The notes beneath the pieces were generated by a model that saw only the letters and a program-made list of their open reading frames with translations, was not told where the DNA came from and did not search any database. Made by a program: the position numbers and the translations under genes. Shown in pieces: positions 32,061 through 40,628 of a stretch of DNA of 64,000 nucleotides. The first letter of the stretch is position 1. Each line of letters opens with the position of its first letter. This stretch comes from Lachnospiraceae bacterium (GTDB lineage: Bacteria > Bacillota > Clostridia > Lachnospirales > Lachnospiraceae), in the NCBI GenBank assembly GCA_017448245.1, contig JAFSLV010000020.1, forward strand, positions 1-64,000, written 5' to 3'.

Positions 32061-32996
32061 TCAGTCTCTGAAATTCGGATCCAGTGCGTCACGGAAAGCG
32101 TCGCCCAACAAATTGAAGCTGAGCACCGTGAAAACAATGAAGATACCCGGTATGATCACCATATACGGATAATCGCGTATGTAATTTCTTGTGGAGGCCA
32201 GCATGGCGCCCCATTCGGGCCTCGGCTCCTGTACCCCGAGTCCCAGAAAGCTGAGGGAGGAAGAGGCAAGACCGTTCCGGCTGATCCCCATGGCGATTTC
32301 CACGATGACGGGAGATACCGCGTTGGGAATGATATGCTGTAAAATAATCTTCCACGTGGGACAGTTGATTGTGGTGGCGGCCTCGATATATTCCGTATTG
32401 CGGATCCTTAAAATATTGGCCCGCATCAGTCTGGCAAATCCCGGTATACCCGTAATACCGAGGGCATAGATACACTTGTCAATGCCGGTTCCGAATACCG
32501 CACAAAACGCCATGGCCAGCACCAGCGAGGGGAATGCCTGGAAAATATCCAGAAACCGCATCAGCGCGGCATCGATGACACCGCCAAAATAACCTGCGCA
32601 GGCTCCCAGAAGAATGCCCAGAACCGCCGACAACAGTGTGGACAAAATACCGATGATCAGCGTATATCTCGCTCCGTATAAGACCCTTGACAGAATATCC
32701 CTGCCAAGGTCATCCGTTCCGAACAGATGCTTTATGCTCGGCCATGACTTCATCATCTCAAAGTCGGTCGCCGCATAATTATACCTGCAGATCACCGGTG
32801 ACAAAAGGGAAAGCACGATCATGGCCGTCAGAAAAACCATGCCGAAGATGGCTCCCTTGTTATGGGAAATCGAGGCCCAGATATATTTTGCGCTTCCCGG
32901 CTTGATCCCGGGGTCGATGTGATGACGTTTTCCTTTTTTCCCGTGTCCGCGGTGGTGATGTCCGCCGCCTTTTTTGTTATGCGTATGGTCAGCCAT
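32061..32996 (-). CDS. ABC importer permease (OppC/DppC)
   Basis: 311 residues. The cytoplasmic N-terminus is very rich in His, Gly and Lys (HTHNKKGGGHHHRGHGKKGKRHH), then six membrane segments follow. The EAA loop for ATPase contact is in EAATTINCPTWKIILQHIIPNAVSPV. The histidine-rich tail (10 His in the first 30 residues) is unusual and could bind metal. The gene overlaps oppB by 8 bp. Confidence 0.92.
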   Translation of the reverse strand: MADHTHNKKGGGHHHRGHGKKGKRHHIDPGIKPGSAKYIWASISHNKGAIFGMVFLTAMIVLSLLSPVICRYNYAATDFEMMKSWPSIKHLFGTDDLGRDILSRVLYGARYTLIIGILSTLLSAVLGILLGACAGYFGGVIDAALMRFLDIFQAFPSLVLAMAFCAVFGTGIDKCIYALGITGIPGFARLMRANILRIRNTEYIEAATTINCPTWKIILQHIIPNAVSPVIVEIAMGISRNGLASSSLSFLGLGVQEPRPEWGAMLASTRNYIRDYPYMVIIPGIFIVFTVLSFNLLGDAFRDALDPNFRD

Positions 32997-33951
32997 TCTT
33001 TTTCACCTTTTTGTTGGAGGATTCGTACTGCGCCTTAATTCTTGGATCGGCAAAGGCATACAGCAGATCGGTCAGCAGCATGATAACGGCAAATGTAAAC
33101 GCGATGAAAATAATTCCGCCCGTACAGGCATTATAGTCTCTGTTATTAATGGAATTGACCAGATATTGCCCGATGCCGGGAATCGAAAAGACCACTTCGA
33201 TGATTGTTGCGCCTCCCAGCATGGATCCGAAACGCATGCCGATGACCGTCAGGATCGGAATCAGCGCGTTGGGGAGGGCGTGCCCGTAAATGACGTCTTT
33301 TTCCGGCAGTCCCTTGGAACGGGCGGTTGTCACGTAGTCCGAGCGGATGACCTCGAGCATGCTCGCCCTCACCTGTCTGGTAAAGCCGGCAAGACCTCCG
33401 AGAGAGTTTGCGATGGTCGGCAAAATAAAGTAAGACAGGGATTTGGCACCGGATGACGGCAGCCATTTCAGTTTGAGCGAAAAGAGCAGCACCAGCAAAA
33501 GTGCCGTCCAAAAACTGGGCATGCAGTCGAATAACAGGGTGACAAACAGCGACGCCCTGTCTCCCGCGGAATTGGCGTGTACCGCGGTATAGATGCCCAG
33601 TGGCAGGCCGACAACCACGGTCAGTATGATGCTGAAAATGGCAATTTTGGCGGTGTGCGGAAAACGCTTCATCAGTTCCCATTTGATATCCGTCCCGTCA
33701 ATCAGGGACTTTCCGAAGTCAAATCTGAGGAAGATGTTACCTACATACTCTCCCAGTCTGACCAGAAACGGTCGGTCCAGGCCCAGCGCCTGTCTCTTTG
33801 CCTCAATCTCCGCGGTTGTATGCACGCCGGAGCCGAGTGCGAGCTGTGCGGGGTCTCCCGGGACAAAATTCATCAGCGTGAACATGATGACACCCACCGC
33901 AATCATTGTCGGTATCATGATCAATAATCGTTTGATGACATATCGTGCCAT
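32989..33951 (-). CDS. ABC importer permease (OppB/DppB)
   Basis: 320 residues, six membrane segments. It starts MARYVIKRLLIMIPTMIAVGVIMF, typical of OppB. The EAA loop is TTARSKGLPEKDVIYGHALPNALIPILTV. The ATG 33951 is chosen since the extra 16 codons upstream have no family match. It is separated from the binding-protein gene by a strong hairpin (33987-34023). Confidence 0.93.
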   Translation of the reverse strand: MARYVIKRLLIMIPTMIAVGVIMFTLMNFVPGDPAQLALGSGVHTTAEIEAKRQALGLDRPFLVRLGEYVGNIFLRFDFGKSLIDGTDIKWELMKRFPHTAKIAIFSIILTVVVGLPLGIYTAVHANSAGDRASLFVTLLFDCMPSFWTALLLVLLFSLKLKWLPSSGAKSLSYFILPTIANSLGGLAGFTRQVRASMLEVIRSDYVTTARSKGLPEKDVIYGHALPNALIPILTVIGMRFGSMLGGATIIEVVFSIPGIGQYLVNSINNRDYNACTGGIIFIAFTFAVIMLLTDLLYAFADPRIKAQYESSNKKVKKNG

Positions 33952-33986
33952 GAATGTTCTCCCTTGTGCGGTATCCGAAGGATGCG

Positions 33987-34023
33987 CGTTGCCGCACATT
34001 CCCCGTCGGAATGTGCGGCAACG
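33987..34023 (-). promoter_or_regulatory. Hairpin between binding protein and permease genes
   Basis: A perfect 16-bp stem (CGTTGCCGCACATTCC and its inverse) with a 5-base loop and no U-run after it. It sits in the 82-bp gap behind the substrate-binding protein gene. This position is typical of mRNA-stabilising or attenuating hairpins that make more binding protein than permease. Confidence 0.65.
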
Positions 34024-34033
34024 ATAATGCTTA

Positions 34034-35692
34034 TTATTGGTCTACAGAGCTGTAGTCGTCCGTAAATGTCATCGCGTTCAAAACCGGATTTAATTTCTGA
34101 AGGGCGATGTCGGTGATACCCTCCGTGGTGACGATGGTTTTTGTTTCCGTATACAGGCCGATCATGTAGCAGTTTTCTACAACATAATCATGGAACGCAT
34201 TCATATTGGCCTCGCTTCTGTCGGCGATTGCGGCGGCAAGCAGTCTCTGCAGCTCCGGATCGTCCGTGAAGCCCTGTGTCAGTCCGCCGTTTGCCTCGGC
34301 GCCGAAGAGGTCATTCCAGAAGGTCGTGGTAAAATCGGTCACCGAATCGGAATACTCCGAAATATCCCATGCGGTAGGATCGCTTTGTACCGCCTGCCTT
34401 GCCGCACGGTCCTGACCGTCAATGGTGAGCTCGATATTGGCCTCGGCCAGCATGGACTGCAGGGCGACATACGGCTGTTGCGGCGCCTGGGAGGTCACCA
34501 GAATGCTGATTCTCAGCGGGTTGCTTTCATCATAACCGGCTTCCGCCAGATACTCTTTTGCCTTGTCCAGATCTCTGCCAAAATAATCCGCGCTGTCCCA
34601 TGCATCAACATAATCGGGTCCTAAGTTGGGTGCCACATCATAGCTCATGATGCATTCGCCATTGGTCAGGGACATGGTTTTTGTGTCAAATGCATAGGCA
34701 ATCGCCCTTCTGACATTGATATCCGCGCAGGGATTGCCTTCCGTCGTATTGAAAATCAGGTATTGTGACATAAAGTTTAAGTAATAGGTGACATTATAAT
34801 CAGAGTTGCCATCAAACCGGGAGAGATCGTTAGAGGTGATTTCCGCCATGTCAACTTCTCCGTTTTCAAGTGCAATCGCCCTGGAGGACCCCTCCGTAAT
34901 GCAGCGGATCTCGATCACTTCCACATTCTGATACTCCGCATCCGCTCTGCCCTCTGTTTTCCAGTAATCCTCCCTGGCCTGCATGGTGACGCCGGAGCCC
35001 GTCGACATGTTTGTGACATAATACGCTCCCGTTGTGGCGGGATCGGAATTGATCTCATCCTCGGATGCGCTCTCGTACCAGCTCTCTGACGCGATAGAGC
35101 AGTTACACAAAACCGACTCGATGGCGCCCTCGCTCGTATCCTTCAGACGGATGGTCAGGGTGTAGTCGCCTGTTGCCTCAGCACCCGCATAATAAAGGGA
35201 TATTTCCGATACGAAGCCGAGCCTTGCCAGGGTCTCATAGCTGTATACCACATCGGATGCCTTGATGGCGTTGCCCTTGCTGTCCGTGATATGATCAAAG
35301 ATCTCTACCTCATAGGTTGCGTCATCCACCTTTGTCACGGACTTTGCCGCATACATTTGCAGCTGGTCATCCTCAAGCATTGCCCCGATGAACGGACGGT
35401 AGCACAGGTGCGCCCAAAGCGTATTCTCCGTCCAGTCCCGGACAGAGGAATCATTGCCCCACGGGCCGATCGTAAAAGAATCATCATCCACGGCCACAAC
35501 CACCTTGTCCGCCATGCCCTCGGCCTCCTGGGCAGCCGACTGCGTATCACCACCGGTCTGTACCGTCTGTGATGTCTGCGTTCCGGAGGAGGCGTTTTCG
35601 TTACCCGCGGAACCCGCACCTCCGCATCCCGCAATGCTTCCCGTTACCAGCATCGCGGTCATCAGTAAGCCCATTAGTTTCGTTTTTTTCAT
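34034..35692 (-). CDS. Oligopeptide-type substrate-binding lipoprotein (family 5)
   Basis: 552 residues. A signal peptide with lipobox IAGC (C23) and a Ser/Gln-rich linker precede a family 5 solute-binding domain of normal length (about 65-545). It includes YEVEIFDHITDSKGNAIKASDVVYSYE and NPCADINVRRAIAYAFDTKT, the usual DppA/OppA landmarks. It would catch the substrate outside the membrane. It is the first gene of the leftward importer operon and diverges from the LysR gene at 35834. Confidence 0.92.
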   Translation of the reverse strand: MKKTKLMGLLMTAMLVTGSIAGCGGAGSAGNENASSGTQTSQTVQTGGDTQSAAQEAEGMADKVVVAVDDDSFTIGPWGNDSSVRDWTENTLWAHLCYRPFIGAMLEDDQLQMYAAKSVTKVDDATYEVEIFDHITDSKGNAIKASDVVYSYETLARLGFVSEISLYYAGAEATGDYTLTIRLKDTSEGAIESVLCNCSIASESWYESASEDEINSDPATTGAYYVTNMSTGSGVTMQAREDYWKTEGRADAEYQNVEVIEIRCITEGSSRAIALENGEVDMAEITSNDLSRFDGNSDYNVTYYLNFMSQYLIFNTTEGNPCADINVRRAIAYAFDTKTMSLTNGECIMSYDVAPNLGPDYVDAWDSADYFGRDLDKAKEYLAEAGYDESNPLRISILVTSQAPQQPYVALQSMLAEANIELTIDGQDRAARQAVQSDPTAWDISEYSDSVTDFTTTFWNDLFGAEANGGLTQGFTDDPELQRLLAAAIADRSEANMNAFHDYVVENCYMIGLYTETKTIVTTEGITDIALQKLNPVLNAMTFTDDYSSVDQ

Positions 35693-35733
35693 AATTCACC
35701 TCCAAAAAGAGATCCATTGATTCTGACAGCCTG

Positions 35734-35763
35734 ATTGTACCTATCAACATCAGCCATAATCAA
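35734..35763 (-). promoter_or_regulatory. Promoter of importer operon, LysR-controlled
   Basis: Minus strand: TTGATT (35758-35763), 18-bp spacer, TACAAT (35734-35739). The -35 box is part of CGAATTGATT, one of two boxes shared with the MATE-operon promoter at 42.1 kb. The predicted mRNA start is near 35727, 35 bp ahead of the gene. Confidence 0.6.
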
Positions 35764-35782
35764 TTCGTTTGTCTTTTTCACT

Positions 35783-35799
35783 TTTTCCAAATCGGAAAA
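35783..35799. promoter_or_regulatory. LysR operator (TTTTCC-N5-GGAAAA)
   Basis: A perfect palindrome TTTTCCAAATCGGAAAA. It lies about 63 bp upstream of the predicted importer mRNA start and overlaps the -35 zone of the LysR gene's own promoter. LysR proteins classically bind near -65 of the activated gene and repress themselves. An almost identical sequence lies at 42125-42141. Confidence 0.65.
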
Positions 35800-35804
35800 T
35801 ATGG

Positions 35805-35810
35805 TATACT
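35805..35810 (+). promoter_or_regulatory. -10 box of LysR gene 2
   Basis: TATACT, 24 bases before the LysR ATG. The matching -35 region (35782-35787, TTTTTC) falls inside the operator palindrome, which fits autorepression. Confidence 0.5.
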
Positions 35811-35833
35811 GGCCGTATCGGAGGGGGACGATT

Positions 35834-36748
35834 ATGGATATCAGCGTGCTGGAAGAATTTGTATCCCTGGCTGAAACGTGCAGCTTTCAGGAAACGGCTG
35901 CCGTTATGAACGTTTCGCAGTCGGCTTTGACCAAGCACATACACAAGCTCGAAGAAGAGCTCAATCTTTCCCTGTTTGACCGTTCCACCAGAAATGTCAG
36001 ACTGAATGAGTATTCCAGGGCCTTTTACCCCTATGCCAGACAAATCTGCATGATGCATCATGATGCGCTTGCGGAGCTCTCCGAGATGAAAAACAAGGAC
36101 AGCAACAGCTTTACCATTGCCTACGCACCGGTTCTGGGGCAATACGGGATTGTGGATACCATCTCCGACTATGCCGGACAAAATCCCGAAAACACCTTCC
36201 ATACGGTAGAAAGCTATCAGGCCATGACCCTGCTGCAGTCAAAAAAATGTGATTTTGCTTTTGTTTCCGAAAGGGATGTTACGGATGATAATTACAATAA
36301 AATCATCTACAAGACAGATCACCTGACCGCGGTTGTGCCTGACGGACACCCTCTGGCCGGGCAGGACTTTGTTGCATTGGAACAGCTGTACAACGAACGC
36401 TTTATCCTGCATTCCTCGCACAATGATATCCCCCATGAAGAAACGGCCAAATTTCTCGATTTGTGCGCTTCCAGGGGCTTTCAGGCGCAAATCGCGGCGG
36501 AATCACAGTTTACATCCACCATGCTGCGCTATGTTTCCGCCGGGAGGGGTGTTGCGATCTTAAATCGTTTTCATATCCCGGGCGAAATACCCGGCATATC
36601 CGTTATCGATTTTAAGCCGACGATCCGTTCGTATATCTATCTTCTGTATCCGAGAAGATTTTCGTCTCCGTGTGCCGCGCATTTTCTTCACTACATGATC
36701 GAGTCCATCGGCGCGCGGGATGCCGCCTCCGGCTCAAAAACGACCTGA
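35834..36748 (+). CDS. LysR-type transcriptional regulator (2), island regulator
   Basis: 304 residues. Residues 1-60 contain the helix-turn-helix (LAETCSFQETAAVMNVSQSALTKHIHKLEEELNLSLFDR); the effector-binding domain follows at about 88-295. ATG 35834 has GGAGGGGGACG upstream; the longer frame would include the operator. It stands between the leftward importer operon and, at its 3' side, the leftward enzyme operon. The repeated operator in front of both suggests it controls both. Its 3' end overlaps the convergent hydrolase gene by 15 bp. Confidence 0.93.
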   Translation: MDISVLEEFVSLAETCSFQETAAVMNVSQSALTKHIHKLEEELNLSLFDRSTRNVRLNEYSRAFYPYARQICMMHHDALAELSEMKNKDSNSFTIAYAPVLGQYGIVDTISDYAGQNPENTFHTVESYQAMTLLQSKKCDFAFVSERDVTDDNYNKIIYKTDHLTAVVPDGHPLAGQDFVALEQLYNERFILHSSHNDIPHEETAKFLDLCASRGFQAQIAAESQFTSTMLRYVSAGRGVAILNRFHIPGEIPGISVIDFKPTIRSYIYLLYPRRFSSPCAAHFLHYMIESIGARDAASGSKTT

Positions 36749-37996
36749 GGACAGCCAGGCATCCACGAAATCATACAGATTCTTTTCCGTGTCTCCAAAT
36801 TGTCCTTCCTGTTTTTCCATGTGTTTTGCAGGCCGGAACAGATGGGTTGCCCCCTCTACAAAGGCAATCTCTTTGTCCTTTGCGGCGGCATGGGAAAAAA
36901 TAGTTTCCGACGCCAGAAACTCCCAGCCGGCGGTCATGCCCATAACCAGTGTCGGGGCGCTCACGTGCCGCATATTGCCCGGCACACAGCTGTATGAGCT
37001 GTCCCAGTCGATGCCCCATACGCGGGACGCGTCATATCCGAAGTCACTCTCCGTGCGCACGGCGTAGGATGTCAGAAAGGTCTTAACGGACAAAAACCTG
37101 GCGCCCTCCCAGAAGCTTTCCGTCAGCGAGACATCGTTTTCCTGCCGCCTGAGAGAATGGATGATTTCCGTGGTTTGACTGCCATCTGCATGAATCAGGC
37201 GGTACGCGCCCTGTGTATGCGCCATCAGATCCGGATCCTGTGCGTACAGCTTGTTGTTAAAAAACCCCTGCGCCGCGCCGGGGATGATCATCGGCTCATC
37301 ATCCGCATAGTTTCCGTTCCCGTTTTCCAGCAGCAAAAGGCGCGACAACGCGTATTCGATCAGGCAGTTATTGCGTTCACTCTGAGCCCTCTGGTAGCGG
37401 TTGATAAAGTCCTTTGTATAGGTCACGCCGTCCTTGTGAAATCCGTTTTCCGGAAGAAAAAGATCCAGTTCCGGGTTGATCATTTTTCCGCTGTTTTCAT
37501 CCTCCACCGCAGGATCCAGGCTGAACAGCTGCATGGCCGCATTTCCCCAGTTGGCATCCAAAAGCATAATACCGTCTGCGGGAGGAAGCGTCTCGTCGGA
37601 CGGATAAGGGATGATCTTTTCCGGTCCCTTGAAAACTTCCGGCCCGTTTTCCGCCACGGCCTGGTAAGCGGACAGCAATGTCGCGCCGCCGCTGTGTCCC
37701 ATCAAAACGATTTTTTCCACGGTTTTCAGGCCGCGCAGATACGCTACCGCAGCGCGTACGCTCTTTGTTTTTTGGATCTGTGTAAAAAGGATTCCCTCCT
37801 TGTTCATGACATTGGCGCACAGCACCGTATAGCCCCTCTTTGCAAGAGCGTCTCCCGTTGAAAAATCCAGATAATCTTCATCGGAATGCATCACCAGTAC
37901 GGCGATCCGCTGCTTTGCCGTCGCTTCTTTCGGCTCATACAGCACGCCCGGCGTCCGTCCCGTCAGTCTGACGAAGGTTTTTTTTACGTCGTACAT
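36734..37996 (-). CDS. Alpha/beta hydrolase
   Basis: 420 residues. The nucleophile elbow is GHSGG with S102, and the catalytic histidine is H385 in EGATHLF. There is a large insertion between the two (about 135-330). The fold is that of esterases and C-C or amide hydrolases acting on small molecules. It has no signal peptide. It is the last gene of the five-gene enzyme operon, 17 bp after a phloretin-hydrolase-like gene, so it probably acts on the same substrate or the cleavage product. The exact reaction is unknown. Confidence 0.83.
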   Translation of the reverse strand: MYDVKKTFVRLTGRTPGVLYEPKEATAKQRIAVLVMHSDEDYLDFSTGDALAKRGYTVLCANVMNKEGILFTQIQKTKSVRAAVAYLRGLKTVEKIVLMGHSGGATLLSAYQAVAENGPEVFKGPEKIIPYPSDETLPPADGIMLLDANWGNAAMQLFSLDPAVEDENSGKMINPELDLFLPENGFHKDGVTYTKDFINRYQRAQSERNNCLIEYALSRLLLLENGNGNYADDEPMIIPGAAQGFFNNKLYAQDPDLMAHTQGAYRLIHADGSQTTEIIHSLRRQENDVSLTESFWEGARFLSVKTFLTSYAVRTESDFGYDASRVWGIDWDSSYSCVPGNMRHVSAPTLVMGMTAGWEFLASETIFSHAAAKDKEIAFVEGATHLFRPAKHMEKQEGQFGDTEKNLYDFVDAWLSSGRF

Positions 37997-38013
37997 CCGC
38001 GTCTCCCCGTGTT

Positions 38014-38874
38014 TCAGTCGGCATCCATCGGCAGGTTCTGATATGCCTCATACAAATCCGGCAGCACCTCATACAGATGCTGTCGCTCGATCGTGTTATG
38101 CGTGATGACATTTTTCAGATAGGTTTCGTCTACCGGCGTATCCTCATCCCGGACAATCTTTCCGTCTTTCGCCCAGTATCCCATCCATTCACAGTTGATG
38201 CTTTCCCTGCCGCCCAGGGGACAGGGTCTGGAAAATCTGAGTACCAGATGATGCCCCGGACCGTCAAATTCCTCCCAGCATGCCTCCGGCCTGCAGTCGG
38301 CTGCAATCAGCTCATCATACCGCTCCTCGGACAGTCCGTAATCGCGCAAATCAATATTGTGGGAAACGGCCGCTATCCCCTTGCTCGCGTCACCCGTTTC
38401 CCCCAGATCCAGCGTCTCCATGGACCATACGCCATCCGTATCGTCCTTTCCGTTGACAAACTTATGATCCCAGTGATCCACGGGGTTCCATATCTTATAA
38501 CGGATATTTCCCTGTCCGGGCACGGCGCTCTTCGGATACTGATTATACCACTTGCCAAACCATCTTCTCCACTTTCCCTGCCACGTGACCGGCGATGTGG
38601 AGTATTCGATATAAAAACCGGAGCCGTCCGGCATCATGGTATAGCCGTAACACACCCTCGGATATCCCGTAATCCGCAAATGATCCAGCCAGTGCCCGAC
38701 GGGAATGGCGTCTTCCACACGGATCGGTCCCGCATTCAGGATCTGTTGCTGCAGCGGATTGGGCGGATACAGCTTATAATCTGTTATAAACCTTGAAACC
38801 GGCATGGCCTTCTCCTGCGGCGTCAGCTCCGGTACTTTTAAGTATGGCATTCCGTCATTTGTAATCAATTCCAT
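38014..38874 (-). CDS. Phloretin/DAPG hydrolase-like C-C hydrolase (B)
   Basis: 286 residues, cytoplasmic. It is a paralogue of the protein at 39713. Shared landmarks are NxxDHxDHxxVN (130-141), ExLDLGE (153-159), RPCPxGG, and a C-terminal H-x3-E (H259, E263) followed by HLYxxLPDLYxxY. The overall pattern fits the DAPG hydrolase (PhlG) / Eubacterium ramulus phloretin hydrolase family. These are Zn-dependent enzymes that cleave the C-C bond between an acyl chain and a phloroglucinol ring. In PhlG the metal site uses His and Glu residues including an H-x3-E pair. The family call rests on remembered motifs, not a search. Confidence 0.65.
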   Translation of the reverse strand: MELITNDGMPYLKVPELTPQEKAMPVSRFITDYKLYPPNPLQQQILNAGPIRVEDAIPVGHWLDHLRITGYPRVCYGYTMMPDGSGFYIEYSTSPVTWQGKWRRWFGKWYNQYPKSAVPGQGNIRYKIWNPVDHWDHKFVNGKDDTDGVWSMETLDLGETGDASKGIAAVSHNIDLRDYGLSEERYDELIAADCRPEACWEEFDGPGHHLVLRFSRPCPLGGRESINCEWMGYWAKDGKIVRDEDTPVDETYLKNVITHNTIERQHLYEVLPDLYEAYQNLPMDAD

Positions 38875-38902
38875 GTCATTGCTCCCTTCCCGTGTCTTTT
38901 GT

Positions 38903-39700
38903 TTATCCGACGATCATCCCGCCGTTGACGTCGATTCTTGCTCCGTTAACAAAAGAAGCCTCCTCGCTCGCCAGAAATACAAATGCGCCCACCAGATCCT
39001 CCGGTACGCCCAGTCTGCCGACCGGCGTTTTTTCCAGCATGTCCTTGCGCACTTCATCCGTGAGCCGGTTGTCCTCCGTATCTTCTTCTATGTGTCCGAT
39101 CAGAATGCAGTTGGAGGTGATTCCCTTGGGGCCCAGCTCTCTTGCCATCTCATAGGTCAGCGCTTCAAGTCCTCCGCGTGCGGCCGCAAAGGAGGGATCA
39201 TGAAAATATCCTCCGTTTCTGGCATCAAACGTGGTAATGTTGATGATTCTTGGCGCTTTGCTCTTGAGCAGATACGGATAACACAGCTGTGCATTAACGA
39301 AGGCGGACTCCACGACCTCCATGGAGTGACGCCAAATCTGCTTGTCCGTGTGCTCAAAGTCATAGCGGATATGCCCGCCTTTTGCGTTAACACACACGTC
39401 GATTCCGCCGAAACGTTCGTATACCATGCGGATGACATCCTTCATGTGTGTATTCCCCTCATAGATTTCGGGCGCGGCCTCCATGTTTTCCTCAAGCCTT
39501 GCTGCCGGGTTTTGTGCAAATCCGATGACCCGGTCCCGGTATTTGGGATCCAGAGTGGCGATGGCTTTTTGTGCCTTGGTGTGAAGCCCGCTCAAAAAGG
39601 CAACGTTCATGCCCCCTTCGAGTGCCGCCCTGATCATTGCCAGTCCGTTGCCTCCGGCGCCACCCGTAATAACCATGGTTCTCCCCGACAGTGTAAACAT
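38903..39700 (-). CDS. Short-chain dehydrogenase-fold protein with altered active site
   Basis: 265 residues. The Rossmann motif is TGGAGGNG (12-19) and NAKG takes the NNAG place (105-108). The C-terminal PEDLVGAFVFLASEEASFVNGARIDVNGG is standard. The usual catalytic Ser and Tyr-x3-Lys are replaced: ITT (155-157) and F171-x3-R175 (SFAAARGG). A Tyr at 165 lies six residues off. It binds NAD(P) by its motifs but may not be a normal dehydrogenase. It lies between the two phloretin-hydrolase-like genes. Confidence 0.88.
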   Translation of the reverse strand: MFTLSGRTMVITGGAGGNGLAMIRAALEGGMNVAFLSGLHTKAQKAIATLDPKYRDRVIGFAQNPAARLEENMEAAPEIYEGNTHMKDVIRMVYERFGGIDVCVNAKGGHIRYDFEHTDKQIWRHSMEVVESAFVNAQLCYPYLLKSKAPRIINITTFDARNGGYFHDPSFAAARGGLEALTYEMARELGPKGITSNCILIGHIEEDTEDNRLTDEVRKDMLEKTPVGRLGVPEDLVGAFVFLASEEASFVNGARIDVNGGMIVG

Positions 39701-39712
39701 GGCATTTCCTCC

Positions 39713-40606
39713 TTAATCTGCGTCTATCGGCTGGTCCTTATATTCCGCGTACAGGTCGGGCAGAAACGTATAGAGGTGTTCCCACTCAACCAGCGTATGG
39801 ATCACGACTTTTCTCAGATACGCCTCGTCGCATTTCGTGGCCGGGTCGCGCACCAGCTTTCCGTTGACCGGCCGCCATCCGATCCATTCGCGGCTTCTTG
39901 TTTCCATCCCTCCCTGCGGGCACGGTCTGTCATAGGAAAGACACAAATGCGTGCCGGGTTCGTCAAAGGTCTCATAGGAGCCCTTTCCCGTTAACTGGCA
40001 CCCCGCATCCCGCAATTCTTTGAGCCTCTCGTCCGTCATCCCGAAGTCTTTCAGATCAAACTGATGCCGGATCGTGTCATACATCCGGTCTCCTTCCCCC
40101 AGATCCAGGCTTTCCGTGGTGTGAATGCCGTCGGAACCGTCCTGCCAGTTGACATAGTAGTGGTCAAAGTGGTCGGCATAATTCCATATTTTATACCGGA
40201 GGTTGCCGTGTCCCGGAACCATGCTTTTTGATTTCAGGTTTCTCCAGTTGCGGTACCACCGCTCCATTTCCCGGGAAATATGCGGGGGACGCACGCGGTA
40301 TGTGGCAACATACCCGGAGCCGTCCTCAAACATGCAATACCCCAGTTCCACTTTGTCATAGCCGTACGGTTTCAGCAAATCCATAAAGTTTTCCGGACGG
40401 ATCGCGTCTTCCACCGGAATCGGATTCAGGGTGTCGATAATCTGCATTTCGATCGGCGTGGGCATGTGCAGGGGATAGTTATAAAAGTATTTTGCCAACG
40501 GCATCTTTTCCTCTTCGGGAAAGAGCTTTTGTCTCACCTTTACAACAGATTCATCCTCTGTCCGTATTGTTTCTTTTTCCACCTGAATAAAAGACATGTT
40601 TTCCAT
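39713..40606 (-). CDS. Phloretin/DAPG hydrolase-like C-C hydrolase (A)
   Basis: 297 residues, no signal peptide. Landmarks are NYADHFDHYYVN (142-153), ESLDLGE (165-171), and H270-x3-E274 followed by EHLYTFLPDLYAEY. The H270/E274 pair falls at the same place as the metal-binding pair described for PhlG. Phloretin hydrolase and PhlG release an acid from acyl-phloroglucinols. The paralogue at 38014 shares the whole plan including the final PxDAD, so the two came from duplication. Their coexistence in one operon suggests two related substrates or a heteromer. It starts 13 bp upstream of the SDR gene. Confidence 0.68.
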   Translation of the reverse strand: MENMSFIQVEKETIRTEDESVVKVRQKLFPEEEKMPLAKYFYNYPLHMPTPIEMQIIDTLNPIPVEDAIRPENFMDLLKPYGYDKVELGYCMFEDGSGYVATYRVRPPHISREMERWYRNWRNLKSKSMVPGHGNLRYKIWNYADHFDHYYVNWQDGSDGIHTTESLDLGEGDRMYDTIRHQFDLKDFGMTDERLKELRDAGCQLTGKGSYETFDEPGTHLCLSYDRPCPQGGMETRSREWIGWRPVNGKLVRDPATKCDEAYLRKVVIHTLVEWEHLYTFLPDLYAEYKDQPIDAD

Positions 40607-40628
40607 CCTTTCTGTCCCTCGGGACCGC

